A DNA stretch of 64,000 nt from Luzula sylvatica (taxonomy: Eukaryota > Streptophyta > Magnoliopsida > Poales > Juncaceae). Position 1 is the stretch's first letter; every line of letters begins with the position of its first letter. Below, piece by piece: positions 33,885 through 46,286 of this stretch. Under the pieces are notes generated by a model. The model was not told where the DNA came from. It was given only the letters and a program-made list of their open reading frames with translations, and did not search any database. The DNA lies in the NCBI GenBank assembly GCA_946800325.1, contig OX326958.1:18192414-18256413 (forward strand), given 5' to 3'. A program made the position numbers and the translations under genes.

Positions 33885-34150
33885 ATTTGCTAATACTCTC
33901 AAACGCATTTGCATTATTTTTTAGATGATGAAAATTAGATAAGAATTTGTAAAAATACAAAAATACCCCTGAAAATTTCCACAAATGTTTATTTTAACTA
34001 GTTCCAACATGAATATATATACATGGAACTTCTTGTAAAATATTGTGGCGTAGATATTATGTGGTAATATTCAAGAATAGAGATAAACATAACAGCTGAT
34101 TTAGAAATGTTACCTCGTGTTTTCATGAAGTGGCCAAGCAAATATTCCAA
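33885..34150. other. 3' flank of NLR 1
   Basis: AT-rich spacer between the MULE edge and the NLR stop codon. No terminator or other gene identified. Confidence 0.4.
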
Positions 34151-37100
34151 TTATCTTACATATACTGATTTGATACTTGTTATATCCTTGCATTGCCTTT
34201 TTAACTCCTCACTGCAGTCAATGATATCCAGTGATTCCAGGGATGGTGGGAGGCCATTTTTTGGCAAAGACCGGATACTTGGACAAAGAATGATTTCAAG
34301 AGTCTTGAGAGATGAAAGATTACACAATTTATTAGGCAATGATTGGAGGTTCTCGCTGCAAGCAAATTCTAGTTTTTCGAGGGAGGTAAGGAGTCGAAGT
34401 GCTTTCTCCTGCTCTTCTGTTAGGTCAACTATGTCATCACCTTCTAAACATAAAGATTTAAGGGTTGATAATTGCTTGCAAACTGGATCTGACAGGAAAT
34501 TAGTATGACACAAAGTAAGATGCTCGACTAATGTGACAGACTCATCTGTGTTCGGATTCTCCAGCCTAGATACAGAGTTTAAAGCTACAAAATTGGGGCA
34601 TCCATCAATATGCAAGAACCGGAGTTGTGTGGGGAACAGTAAATCTTCTAACGACACGAGGTTTTCACAATTAAGAATTGAAAGTCTTTTCAAAGTTGAA
34701 CAGGGTGGGAGTTTCAAAAAGGTTAAACTTGGACTATTGAATATATCCAGATGACATAGAGAGGTTAATGGTGTAAGCAATGAATATATTATATTGTCCG
34801 GCACATTGTTAAGCTGCAATTTTCTGGTGCCCGGTGGAAGGAAGCAACATTCATTCACGTGTTTACCTAAATTAGTTATAGATGATAAGAGATTTGAACC
34901 GCCTAAATCTAAATCCTCAATCGAGGTTAGTTCTCCAAGCCCTTCTTTACTAGCAAAGATGAGATCCGGATGGCCCCAAATCTGTAATTTCTTCAGAGTA
35001 GATTTTAAAAAATAAGGAATTTGCAACAATCCTTGATTATTAATTGGGTCTGTCGAGGAGGATGCCGAATTAGTGAAGCAAGATGTGGTAATGGAAGCTA
35101 CTTTCAAGGTTGTAATTTGCCGACAAGTAATTATTTTCAATTCATAAAGGTTTGTCGGATTCAATAATAGAATAGATAGTTGTTTTCCTGTAATATTACA
35201 TGAGTAGATCTCTAGGTATTCAAGTGACCATGGCAAAAAGCTATTTTCGACACTTTGCTCATTTGGTTCAAACAATAAAAAAAGCTCGGGACAGTTTCTA
35301 ATAAATAACCTTTTTAAATTTACAAGCCCACGCAATCTTTCCCAAGACAAATATCTAAGCTTCTCACAATCACTTATTGTAAGATCATGTAGATGGGGAA
35401 ACCAATTTTTGGTCTTATCACTAAAAGAAGCAAATTCAAAATTAAGGAACTCTGTTAATTCAGGACATTTTCTAATTGTTAGTTTTTTCAAGCAATGAAA
35501 TGCCCGCCATTGGTTGTTTCCTCTCCACTTCTCCAACTTGGGCATACCGTATATCTCCATCTCCTCTAAAGCTCGAAATCCCATGTCCTCACCAGTGCCA
35601 TAGAATGGTATATCGATTTCGTTGACAGCAAGCATATTTCGTAATATCAATTTCTTGAGAGATAATAAATGTCCAAGAGGTGGAAGTATATCCCATTCTT
35701 CGCAATCCTTTAAATAAAGCGATACTAAATGGTCCAAAGAATTTTCATTGACTAACCATGTGGGAGATGTCGCACCACTATACCCACTGATAAGAAGTCG
35801 TTCGAGATTATAGTTTGGTCTGAGTCCTTCAAGGACATCTGCATCAATAGTTGGTTCAAATTCACCAAGCTTTCTATTCCAAGACAAATATAAACTATTG
35901 AGGAATGATTTCTCTTCGAGTCTTGCCCCAATTCCGCCTCCTCCTTGCTTTCTACATTCTCTAAGCTGAATATCTTCAATAAACCTCTCAAATTTATCAA
36001 CAATCCTAGTTGTGCTATTTCAAATCCGTTTTCTTTCTTAACACGAAACTCACGTAATCCACGAAGTGCCGTTAGTTTTCCGACCCACGGTATTTCAATA
36101 TCGAACATTGGACCGCGAATCCACCATAGGAAAGAGTCGTCTATATTTTCCTTATACCTCCCTCCAATATTGTCATCGTGTATATCTATTACTTCTAGAT
36201 GATAGAGCTTATTTAGATTATTAAGCACATCCCTTTGGATATCATTTAGTTTCCATGGACAACAATAAAGTTGTAAGTAACGAAGATGGATAAATTTTGA
36301 AAAATTACATGTTAAGGTATCTACATCACTGGACATTGTATATATTACTAGTACACGCAGACCTTTCAATCTCTCGAGAAAATCCTTTAGAGCAACAGCA
36401 AAATCTGAATTATACCTTCCAATTATAATTAAAGTATTTAGATTTTCGACTTGAAGATGTTTTTTAATATGTACTATATATTTTTCGAAATTTCCACTAG
36501 GTATAGTTGGATTATGCGATACCGAGATTGGATAAGTTTCGGTGATGATGGATAAATGACGAATAGTATTTGGGATGCCTATGTTTAAATTGTTTGAGTT
36601 AACAATTGCAAAGCAATCGTGTTGTGATACTATTTGTGCTAAATCATGCATTAGATCATGCATAACATAAGGAGAATATTCATTCTCATGAACTTTTTCG
36701 AAGAAACCTGCATTTACTAAATTATCGAAACACATATTTCCTATATCCTCGATTAGTATGTTGCTGTTATTCAGAAAAAAACCTTGGGCAATCCACATAT
36801 TAACCAATTCTTCTTTGTGGTAATTAAAGCCCTTATGGAATAAAGAACAAAATGAAAAACATCTTTGTAGGTGGAAAGATAGAGATTCATAACTCAATCT
36901 CAGTGCTGGCATAATATCATCAGGTCCAGTTTGAGATTTCCATTCTCCGTTATCCCTAACATTCCTCCAATAAATATCATTTGGATTTCTTCTTAACATT
37001 GCCCCAACAGTTTTTGCCGCTAAAGGATAATTTGAAAGTTTGTTACAAATTTGTTCTCCAATTCTTTGCAAAATATTATCTTTTTCATATTTCTCATCAT

Positions 37101-38259
37101 TAAATGCATGTAATTTAAATAATTTCCAAAAATCATTTTTTTCCAAACCATCCAATTTAATCATGTTTTTATCATTAATTACTTTTGCAACTGATAATTT
37201 TCTAGTTGTTAACAAAATAGCATTGCCATGTTTCTCTCCAGATTCCAATAGAGAGAGGAGGCTCTCCCACTTGCTTTTATCATTGTCCTCCCATACATCA
37301 TCTAATACAAGTAGAAATTTTTTTGAACTCAAATATTTTTTAAGAATTTCCAATAGCCTATTTAAGCTTTTCTCTTCTTTAACCTCATTTCGAGGAATGT
37401 ACTCTAACAACTCACTAACAAGCCTGCCTTCATCGTAATTGACGGAGACATGAATCCACATTCTTAATTCAAAATGTTCTTTTATTTTTGAGTCGTTAAA
37501 CACGAGTCTAGCAAGAGTTGTCTTACCGATACCCCCGTTCCCTACTACTGGTAATACAGAAAGATTGGTATTGGCAAAATCTTCCCCTATCAATTGACCT
37601 ATAATAATTTCCTTCTCTTCATCTCTGCCAAAGATTATCGATTCTGCTAAATGTGAGGATTTTAATGGACGCGTTGTCCTAGTGATTTCATTTAATCTAA
37701 CAATTTGATCAAGTTTTTGTAGATTCAATACTTTGTAGAGTTTTTCACCAGCTTCGTTTAATTTTTTAACGACCATGTGTATCCTACGGGACAAATCATC
37801 CCTTCGAAATTTGGTTCTCTTTTTTCTAATTAAATCATGGTCTTCCTCAATTTTTCTTTTTCTATAGAAAGGAATATAACTTATAACCATAGATAATATA
37901 CTGACCGAATCTTGAGATGCAGAAGAAGAGGCACCACCCGAACCGTTTTCTATCTCACACTCAATGCGGTAGTACTGCATCTCGTTGAGCAAATCTTCAG
38001 CTTGATATACCAAATACTGAATATATTGGATATCTTTTACCAGGTCGTAATTTGGGATCCCCCTCTTGTCCTTCGCAAAACTAAGAACAGTTTTGATGAA
38101 TTTGAGCTCATTCTCAAGGAGTTTGTATTCCCCATTCAAACCCACATCACATGCCCATTTCTCCAGGATATGAGTAAGATATTTATCAAAGATAACTTGG
38201 ACGAACCCGCCTGCTATGCCAATAGCAGTCCCCATATCCATCTTATATGTATGGCTCAA
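34151..38259 (-). pseudogene. NLR 1: CC-NBS-LRR resistance-type gene with a frameshift
   Basis: Intracellular immune receptor of the RGA/Rx-like CC-NBS-LRR class. The likely start is Met7 of the frame (38241), matching the paralogues. The coiled-coil has the EDVID-like AEDLLNEM (~88-94). NB-ARC: P-loop GNGGIGKTT (~240-248), W.HVS RNBS-A, kinase-2 FLLVLDDVW (~315-323), RNBS-B LLTTRK, GLPL equivalent YPLAAKT (~411), RNBS-D CFSFCSLF and an intact MHD (VMHDLMHDL ~532). The first frame ends at 35752. The LRR half (34151-35887, 578 codons, many irregular LRRs, ending CKDITSIKSVYVR) is in another frame. Compared with NLR 2, two extra bases lie at about 35931-35936 (plus CAATTCCGCC versus CAACTGCC), causing the shift. 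No intron is evident. It could be a true pseudogene, or a sequencing error in an otherwise intact ~1,370-residue gene. Confidence 0.88.
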
Positions 38260-39523
38260 GAAAAAGAACTAAAAATTGCGACGAGGAAGGTGAATTAAAG
38301 GAGACTGAATTAGATGGATAATTGCGGTCGAGAAATTATAATTTTGATAAGATAAGCAAATTGCATTCACGAGATGTTATAGATCATGATGAATCAAAGA
38401 AAATATTGGATGAAGTTTAAATAGAAAGAAGGAAATTTCAAAGAGAAGAAGAGAAGAAAGGATTTTGTTTTTGTGTGTGAAAGATGAAGAGGAACGGACA
38501 ATGAACAATGAAAGCAAGAACCGTAAACAGTGGCCGCTATTTATTCCTCAAATCCATTTCAAATATACTGCTCGATAATGAAATTAAAATTGGGACAAGA
38601 AAGGATTAGATGAAGTTCATAGATAAAAGGAAATTTCAAGGAGAAAAAGAGAAGCAGTTTTTTTTTTTTTTTTTTTTTTTTTTTTGTAAGATGAACAGAA
38701 ACAGTGAGGAAAGAAAGCAAGAACTAGTTGGAGAAAGTTTGGAAAACTAAGAAGGCGGCGTGGTTTATTTTCGCACACAGCGATGCTACTTATTTGCTAT
38801 ATCTGGGGCAAAATTGTAATTGTAATTGAATTAATATTGTTTGTTTGTGCATTTTTTTCTACAGAATAATCTGGGACGAATGTTCATTTGTTGAAAAATG
38901 GATGCAAGATTATAATTGAGTGGATAGAGTTAAGTCACCCGGTCTTTGATGGAGAAATATGAGTGAGATCGTTGCATGAATATGATCCGCATGTTAGGTT
39001 TCGTGGAAGTTGCATTCAAATTTATGACCACCACTCTATTAATTCTGAGATACATTTCTTCCATCGACAAAGATATACCGAGTTATTAATTTCTCTCTCA
39101 TTTTTTTTTTTTTTTTTTTGTAGAGGCTTTCTACCGTGCCTCTATATTTCACCATCAAAATCGTGATGGGTCACGATAAGGTGAATATTAATTGGGTACT
39201 CTTATCCAACTCCAAAAATATCCCTCTATTAATTTTTAATGTTAATTTGATTATTTTAATTGAAAATTAATTCATTGGAGCATTAATTAGTTTAATTAAA
39301 AAATAATTAATTAGATTTGTAATTGCATTTTATGGAGGTGTTAATTGACAGTTTAGTTAATTTGGTGCAAAAAAAAAAAAATGCAAAAACGAGTTCATGA
39401 ATGAATAACATGATAAAGTGATGTCATGCTTACTCTATCATGATTTTGTGATGAAATTAGGTCGAGTAGCATAATTTTCTTTTTTTAAAAAAAGGTCTAT
39501 AAATCAGGTAAGATTATGTGAAA
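38260..39523. other. 5' flank of NLR 1
   Basis: The first ~230 bp resemble the flanks upstream of the other NLR copies (42520-42775, 57175-57510 and 63498-63740), for example AAAGGAGACTGAATTAGA and AAATAGAAAGAAGGAAATTT. They therefore belong to the duplicated NLR unit and may hold its promoter and leader. Poly-T runs lie at about 38654-38684 and 39101-39119. No gene. Confidence 0.5.
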
Positions 39524-39540
39524 TTAAATAATGTAAGGAT

Positions 39541-39670
39541 CCCAATGGCTTCTAGCACAGTTGGTTGGGTGTGAGACACCAAAAATCATATGTTGTGAAA
39601 GGTTGTTGGTTCGAGTCTCATTGACATTAATGCACGGAGGACCACCGAGTCTTCTCCGTTTACTCATTTT
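39541..39670 (+). mobile_element. tRNA-derived SINE
   Basis: About 130 bp bounded by a perfect 17-bp target duplication TTAAATAATGTAAGGAT (39524-39540 and 39671-39687). It contains an A-box-like TAGCACAGTTGGTTGGG and a B box GGTTCGAGTCTC, the internal RNA polymerase III promoter of tRNA-derived SINEs, and ends in a T run. It has no protein and relies on LINE machinery for movement. Confidence 0.88.
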
Positions 39671-39829
39671 TTAAATAATGTAAGGATTAAGAGCGATTCG
39701 AAAATTTTCAATAAATGATCGTTATATTCCTATTTATGATGGTTGTTATTTACAAGGCAGGTCGTGCACTTTTGACGGACCCAACACTATCATTATTTGG
39801 TCATTATAATTTGAAAATAACACGTACCA

Positions 39830-39989
39830 AATTACATCCGGATCCGAATCCGACACTAAAATCGTATATCGGATCCACATTCGAATAAAAGTAACTGGAT
39901 CCGATATGGATATTTTTTCTAATCCGGATATTTTTTTTAGAATACCGTTTGGGTCGGTTTGGATAATATCTGCACCATTTACACCTCTA
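39830..39989. mobile_element. hAT-type element end (relic)
   Basis: GGATCCGATATGGATATTTT-type repeats of the sort found in the hAT element at 55679-57165, ending CCATTTACACCTCTA (inverse TAGAGGTGTAAATGG), a typical hAT terminus. The other end is missing. Confidence 0.5.
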
Positions 39990-40129
39990 TTGGTATCCTA
40001 GAAAATATATTAACATCGGCATTTTGTATACAACTCTTGAAAGTCTCTTTTTGAAAAAAAAAATTATTGAATAATAATAATGTTTTTAATTATACCTAAC
40101 AAACGTTCGTTTGTCGTTAACGATATATT

Positions 40130-40215
40130 TTTTTATGCTGATAAGACTTAAACCCACAATCATAACATACGATTTTTTGTGTCGGACACTTAACCACTAG
40201 GTTGCGGGTCATTGG
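40130..40215 (-). mobile_element. Older SINE copy, same family, inverted
   Basis: On the minus strand: CCAATGACCCGCAACC, then TAGTGGTTAAGTG (A box), GACACAAAAAATCGTATGTT and GTGGGTTTAAGTCTTAT (decayed B box). It aligns with the SINE at 39541-39670 (GACACCAAAAATCATATGTT, GGTTCGAGTCTC). No clear target duplication remains. Confidence 0.6.
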
Positions 40216-40216
40216 C

Positions 40217-41749
40217 CAGAAAAATCTCTAATTTCATCTCATAATTAATATTAGTTTCACAAGATAATCAACAAGATAAAAATCATGCAAAACTTTACTT
40301 GCTTCATTTTGATGAAATTTTAGGTATGTCAGCAACATCAGGGAGATGAAGGCAGAGGAAAAATCATGTGGAGACGGTGTCGGATAATCGGAGCACAAAC
40401 CTATCATTTTGTTGTAACCTTTTGAACCTATCATGTTAATGAGCAAAGGCCTCCTAGGAAAAATAAACCTTATTTTGTAGGTGTGCCTAACTTGATTTAA
40501 ATTTAGTTAACTCGTGAGGAAACCAAGGAGTTAACTGTTGGATGACTCGCACGAAACTCCTCAAGTAAATTAATAGACTTGAGCCGAAGCTCTTCAAGAA
40601 TCGACAGGTTTGGTGCGAGTTTGGTTGGAGATTTGAAATTAAAATGTATTGGCACATTTTTTATGAATTACATTCTCGTATTTGGCTTGCACACTGAGTA
40701 ATAAAATAAAAAATATTTGATTATTTAGGACATAATTGGTTGGAATATAATTATTATCAAAATTGATAATTTTTTTCTATCCCTATAAATAGGGAATACA
40801 TTTTTTTTTTCTTTCAAAAATTAATCGGTTAAACTTTCTATGAATAAATTTATTTTTTAATTTTCAGAATATGCAATGGAATAAATAGGTATACCGACCG
40901 AACATAATAATATAATATGTCATGATATGTCTTGGAATGAGATTTCTTGACATATTTTCTGTCAAGACATTTTTCAAAACACGGACCAAACAGCCCTCTA
41001 TAGCGAGCACTCGTTTTTCTGATCTCATTCTTTCACTAAAATTGGAACCGGTACAACTATTGCCCTTTCTAAAAACTGGAAGATTTGATTTGAAAGTCTA
41101 AATGCTTTAGTTAGGGAGGTACAGTTCGAGAGAAGTATATTGGCAGATTTTCAAGTCCCAATTTTAAGCGTCATTATTTTCTATAAGAGGTGAAGCTTCT
41201 TCCTAATAGGGCAAAGTTAATTTTATCATTATTTACTGGATTCAGAAAAGATGCATATTTGTACAATATAAATTGCATATAAATTGGATGTCTTTAAAGA
41301 TGCATTCCAAAACTAGTTGACTGTACTGGACAACGTCCAGTGGTTTGAGGTACTAGAGGAGAAGGATTGTTCATGATTTATATAAATACACCATTCAAGC
41401 TATTTTTTTAATTTACAAGTAGTGATATGTTTGAAATCGTGTGAAACAAAATTCAGAAACAAAAAAAATAATAATGACGCTATTGCAACAGTTAACATGA
41501 CTTAATAAATAGCGATTTTAATTTTTTTTTTACCAAATGATTATTATGCCATTATTAATGATGTTTGATATTTATTACATTTCTTAATTTGTTTATTATC
41601 TCCCATAAATGTATATTAGAATTGAGAAATATCAAAATAACATGTCTCATAATAATAATAATAATAATTATTATTATTATAAGATGAAGTCATTTACAAA
41701 TTCAAAGACTAAATAGTCATTTTTCGGAAGAAAATTTAAGATTATTGAC
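40217..41749. other. Intergenic sequence without recognised content
   Basis: AT-rich, no convincing coding region. A small ATA/TTA hairpin run lies at about 41651-41682 and a poly-T at about 40800-40810. Confidence 0.4.
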
Positions 41750-42375
41750 ATCAATAAAAAATGCATGAATATTTGGTATAATTGGATTAAAGAACCGTTG
41801 AGGAAAATCTGTCAAGAATTATATTCCTTTGTGCAGAAGAGAGATCTCACATTATTTGATATAATTAATTAATTGCATGAGGTAGAGATTAATACATTAT
41901 TTAATTTATTGGGGGCTTTATCAGATGTAACAGATAACCAGTTGCAATTGAGATACCAGCTTTGCTCAAATGTCCATTTAAATCCTCCAATCAAAGATAA
42001 GAGTGTTGTGGCAAGGTATCTCAAAAGAAATTTATCAACCAAAACAATATTATAAATCTCAATTTGAAGATCCATCTAGAGAATCAAATAGAATATGGAA
42101 AATAAAATTACCTTACAGACTCAATGTATTTCTCTGGTTTTGTATCCAAAATAAAATCCTCACTGGACAACCATCGAAAGAAGGGTTATAATCTGACGAG
42201 TCAATGTACTTTGTGCAAAGTGGATGAGGAATCGCCGAATCGGTACACCATATGTTAACGAATGCTCTTATGCAAAATCGACTTGGAATATGATATCAGG
42301 ACTTCTAAATTTTAATTAGCCTCAAAATCCAGAATCTTTTAATGTGATTTTATCGATTAATGCCCCAGGACCATT
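41750..42375 (+). pseudogene. LINE ORF2 C-terminal relic (zf-RVT)
   Basis: 42070-42290 encodes SNRIWKIKLPYRLNVFLWF, IQNKILTGQPS and, after a shift, CTLCKVDEES, the zf-RVT region of a plant L1-type LINE. Upstream sequence from ~41770 looks like further eroded LINE. It is joined directly to an NLR relic at 42381, so a rearrangement lies between them. Confidence 0.65.
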
Positions 42376-42380
42376 ACAAG

Positions 42381-42775
42381 TTATCCTCGAGGAGTTTGTA
42401 TTTCTCGTTCAAACCCACATCAGATGCCCATTTCTCAAACATGTGAGTAGGATATTTATCAAAGAGAATTTGGACGAACTCGCCTGCTATACCAATAGCT
42501 GTCCCCAAATCCATCTTTTGTGTATGGCTCAAGGAAGTAAAATTGGGGCAAGGAAGGAAAATTAAAGGAGATTGAATTAGAGACCAAAAAATTATAATTT
42601 GGATAAGATTAACAGATGTATTAGTGATATGTTAACGATCATGATGATTCGAAGAAGAAAATGGATGGTTTTTTTTTTTATTGATAAGATTGGATAAAGT
42701 TTAAATAGAAAGAAGGAAATTTCGAAGGGATTTTATTCTTGGTGAAAGATGAATAAAATTTGATGAAGTTTAGTG
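42381..42775 (-). pseudogene. NLR N-terminal relic b with 5' flank
   Basis: 42381-42515 encodes on the minus strand the first ~45 residues of the same NLR family (MDLGTAIG, FDKYPTHMFEKW, EKYKLLED) and stops at the junction with the LINE relic. 42520-42775 matches the flank upstream of NLR 1 and NLR 2. It has the same orientation as all other NLR copies, so it is a remnant of the tandem array. Confidence 0.82.
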
Positions 42776-42799
42776 TGCTGTCACAGTCTCAAGTAAAGG

Positions 42800-43361
42800 A
42801 ATATAACATAACTAGCTTGGTACCCGTGCAATTGTGCGGATTCATTGTAAAAAAAAATATTACGTACTTTTTCTAATTTTTTATGTTTTGTTGTAATTAA
42901 AATGTCCTCATTTCCAAAATATATCGAATTGTTCGTATTTTTAGTTGTATTTCGTATTCGTATTTGGTATTCATACTCACATTCGTGTCCGTATATTCGT
43001 ATTCATGTATTTGTATTTGTGTATTATTCATATTCACGTATTCGTATTAGTATTCGTATTTCATATTCGTATTCGTTATTAGTTATTAGTAATTCTTAAT
43101 TCCTGTATTAATATTCGTGTTCGTGCTTACGTTTCGTGTTCGAACTCGTATTGTTTTTCATTTTCGTATTTCGTACTCGTACTAGTATTTCGTATTTGTA
43201 TACGTAGTTCGTATTGGTGTTCTGTAAATTACAAATACATTTCCGAATAAATTATTTGCATATGAATTGTACATGGGTCCCACATGGTGTCCATTATATT
43301 TTTACCATAAATATAATTTGGAGATTGATTCGGTATTTTTTTATTTTGTTTCGGGATACGT
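42800..43361. repeat. Non-coding stretch with (TTCGTAT)-like simple repeat
   Basis: From about 42936 to 43215 the sequence is a degenerate array of TATTCGTATT and TTCGTA units. Near 42812 the phrase ACTAGCTTGGTACCCGTGCA followed by ATTGTGCGG looks like the terminus of a DNA element of unknown class. Confidence 0.6.
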
Positions 43362-43465
43362 TGTTGGTTAAGTCTAACCTAGAGGGGGGGTAATCTAGGT
43401 AATTTACCGTACAATTACTTTATCTAATTACCTAATTTACTACGCGGAATTTAATAATAATTTAA

Positions 43466-44542
43466 GGGCATGTTTGGGTGACCGTGTTAGAAATTACCTG
43501 AAGTAAATTAACTTTCCGCAAGTCGACTTCCCGAAAATGCACTTCAAATTTAAATGTTTGGATTCACGAAAGTGAAACTACTGGATTTATAGTTTTTATG
43601 TTTGGGTTGATGTAATTGAATTATGAATTTCAAGATTTATATCTACTAAAATTTGCAAATAAATTTGGGCAAAATTTTATAAGAAGACACAATATGTTTC
43701 GGATTTACTACAATAGACCAAAAAGTTTGAAAATTTGAGATATGACCCTCATAGATGTAGAAATTGGTTTTTTCCTTGATATATTAACTCATATTGTATC
43801 CATATACATACCCATATTGTATCTATATATATGTATATCTAAAATCTATATTATTTGAAAAAAAAAAACATTAGAATAAAAATCGTAATTTTTTTTTATC
43901 AAATCTTAATAAATTAAAATTATAAGTATTTTATATCGAGAATAATCATATTTTTCGAAGAAAATAATTTTGACATAAAAATTATTATGTTCAAGTATAA
44001 GTATGGATCATATTTTCATTTGATAACTAAAAAATTAATCAAACACAATAATTTAAATGAAATATATAAATATTAATTTCGTATACATCATGTTTTAATA
44101 TTCTGAACTACTAGTAATGTTTTAAAATAATTTATAATATTTCTCAATATTTATAATTTTTGCAAATATTAATTATATTTTAAAATATTTCCGTGTTTCT
44201 TGGGTAATGAGTCTAGCGTTACAGTTCATTACTAATTATTAGAAAACGCAAATATTTAAAATATAATTCATATTTATAAATATTAAGAAAATGACAAAAT
44301 AATTAGAAATATTTTAAAATAATATATAAAATCAATATTTAAAATAATTTTAGTTATTTTGAGATTATGATGATTAATTATATTCTTATATTAACACAAT
44401 GGAAATATAATTTATACTTATATTTAAATGTAATAATTTCTTGACGTAGATTTGTGTTTACATCAAACCAAACAACAAAAAATAGATTAATGCAGTAGTT
44501 CGACTTACAATCTGACTGAGTTACTGCAAAACAAACATGCCC
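43466..44542. mobile_element. Harbinger/Tourist-like non-autonomous element
   Basis: Termini GGGCATGTTTG and CAAACATGCCC, flanked by the duplication TAA (43463-43465, 44543-44545). The uninterrupted right LTR shows the empty site with one TAA. 1,077 bp, AT-rich, no transposase. TIR and TSD match the PIF/Harbinger superfamily. Confidence 0.88.
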
Positions 44543-45074
44543 TAAACGAAATAGATGATACCGTAAACACTTGAACACAAGATGTTTTTTAACGAAGTTC
44601 GGTAGGTGGTTGCTAAGTAGCTTTAACTCACCCTTTACTCGCTTAATTGACCGATTCAATTAGTTGCGAGTACCTACGTCTCCGGGAATGCCTTGTGCCT
44701 CTTTTTGGCGTTCGATTGAATTCCAACTCACTCGATTACAAGGTTCTGCCTAGATCGATTTACACGCTTCTATCGATCTTCAGCTAGGTCTCTTACAAGT
44801 TTCTTGCACTAGCCTAATACACTTTTCACTAATCAAACTATAACGTGATCGGTCACATGAGTGGGAAACGATTAGTGGAGGGGTATCGAAATTAGATCAA
44901 TGATCTAGAAGAGTTTCTCAAAGCAATCAATGGATATAGCTTATCTTTTCCTTTTGAGAGTTTTCTCTCAATTCTTGAAAAATGGATATAGAGTGTGTAA
45001 TGTTTCAAGTAGAGAGAGAAGACCCCTTGAGGGTTTCTATTTATACTCTCTATAGAAACCCTACAGAAAATTAC

Positions 45075-45415
45075 TAGTCCGTTCGAACGCACAATCTTTC
45101 GTTCTGAACGCACTGTAATTTGAACTAGCCGTTTCAAATAACGCAATTGTACTTTTGACTGTCCGTTCGAACGAACAATGTGTTCGTTCGAACTAACTCA
45201 ATTATACATTGATTTTGTCCAATTACAGTAGTGATATTCGTTCAACGCACTTAACTTGTGAGTGAACGAACTGAGAGTTCGTTCTGAACGAACATTTAGT
45301 TCGTTCTGAACGCACACACTACTGTAATGAGGTTGGTTCAATCAAGTGATAAGTTTTTAGATATGTACCAAGTTCGTTCACAACGAACTTGATGTTCGTT
45401 CCAACGAACTTGACA
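45075..45415. repeat. Palindrome cluster in the LTR of element D
   Basis: Copies of GTTCGTTCGAACGAAC, GTCCGTTCGAACGCAC and TTCGTTCTGAACGAAC occur, several in close pairs (for example 45162-45195 and 45280-45325). The same cluster is in the right LTR (about 50480-50815). The position matches the GTCCGTTGTAACGGAC cluster of element A, but the core sequence differs. Confidence 0.8.
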
Positions 45416-45702
45416 CTGGATTGAACTCTTCGTTATTTGAACATGATTGTACTCGAGGTCTACTCGGTTTTTCCCTAAGGTTTATTTGTGGCGAATCCCA
45501 CTCACGGAAGGCTTCAACATCTTGATTCTTGATATTCTTCAAGGGCCTTCCTTCTAATCTTCTTTTGTTGTGCTTCTTGTGACTTCAAGATTCTTTGTCA
45601 TCTTCGTGTCGTACCTGCGTTATCCTGCACATTTTCTCGATGTAAACGTTAGTAATGACAGTGTTTTGAAATAATCAAACCATTAGGAAATTTGAACCAA
45701 CA

Positions 45703-45714
45703 AACTCCCCTTTT
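45703..45714 (-). promoter_or_regulatory. Polypurine tract of element D
   Basis: Minus strand AAAAGGGGAGTT immediately before the 3' LTR. Additional GGGGGAGC tracts lie at 45790-45825. Confidence 0.85.
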
Positions 45715-46031
45715 GATTAATTTCAAAACACCGTCGAATTGGAGAGTTTCGAAAAAGATCAAAAGGGCCAATGAGATTTCCTACCGGGAAGGCTCCCCCT
45801 AAATACGAGCTCCCCCTCAATAAATGAATTGTATGAATGTATGGGGTCGTAAGAAATATCACATATTATTGCAAGAAGATTAAAGATTTGAGTGCGTTCG
45901 AAACGAACATTGTGGTTCGTTCGAACGCACTTGGTTCTGTGATGATACCAATAACTGGTCCAAAGGTGATTTTAAACACAAATAAACAAAGACTCCTAAG
46001 ATCACATCACATCCCTAGATAGACGTTCGCC

Positions 46032-46286
46032 CTATTCGTAAGGGCCGGGGTGAGAGTTCGGATCAGCCACGAAGAAGGTATCGGTGTTGAATTGTCCCGA
46101 GTGGGACTCCGACTGATGGTCCGCGGGGGGAGGCGGGGGAGGAGTTGGGTTTTGTTCACGAGGATCCTGGTACGGCCCAAACCGATTTCCAAGGTGAACA
46201 TAGAGGTCGGCAAACTGTTGATTCACGTTTTCGATAACCCTTGCTTCGGATGCGCGCAAATCTTTCCGAAACGATTCCCGAATCAT
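46032..46286 (-). CDS. Short ORF overlapping the end of the accessory ORF of element D
   Basis: 84 codons starting at an ATG that overlaps the stop of the preceding ORF in the four bases ATGA (46286-46283). The product begins MIRESFRKDLRASEARVIEN, predicted helical, followed by a proline run and a polar tail. It may be the true C-terminus of the accessory protein displaced by one frameshift, or a separately started ORF. No family recognised. Confidence 0.4.
   Translation of the reverse strand: MIRESFRKDLRASEARVIENVNQQFADLYVHLGNRFGPYQDPREQNPTPPPPPPADHQSESHSGQFNTDTFFVADPNSHPGPYE

Larger units (their letters stand above)
43362..45702 (-). repeat. 3' LTR of element D (with a MITE inside)
   Basis: Plus strand TGTTGGTTAAGTCTAACC ... 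GAACCAACA. It contains the Harbinger-like insertion 43466-44542 plus its TAA duplication. A palindrome cluster spans about 45075-45415 (TTCGTTCGAACGAA and variants). Confidence 0.9.

Noticed and set aside
34107..38298. Several plus-strand frames of 70-130 codons across NLR 1
   Set aside because: Antisense shadows of the NLR coding strand.
39541..39640. tRNA gene suggested by the B box GGTTCGAGTCTC
   Set aside because: No cloverleaf can be drawn and a 17-bp target duplication surrounds it, so it is a SINE.
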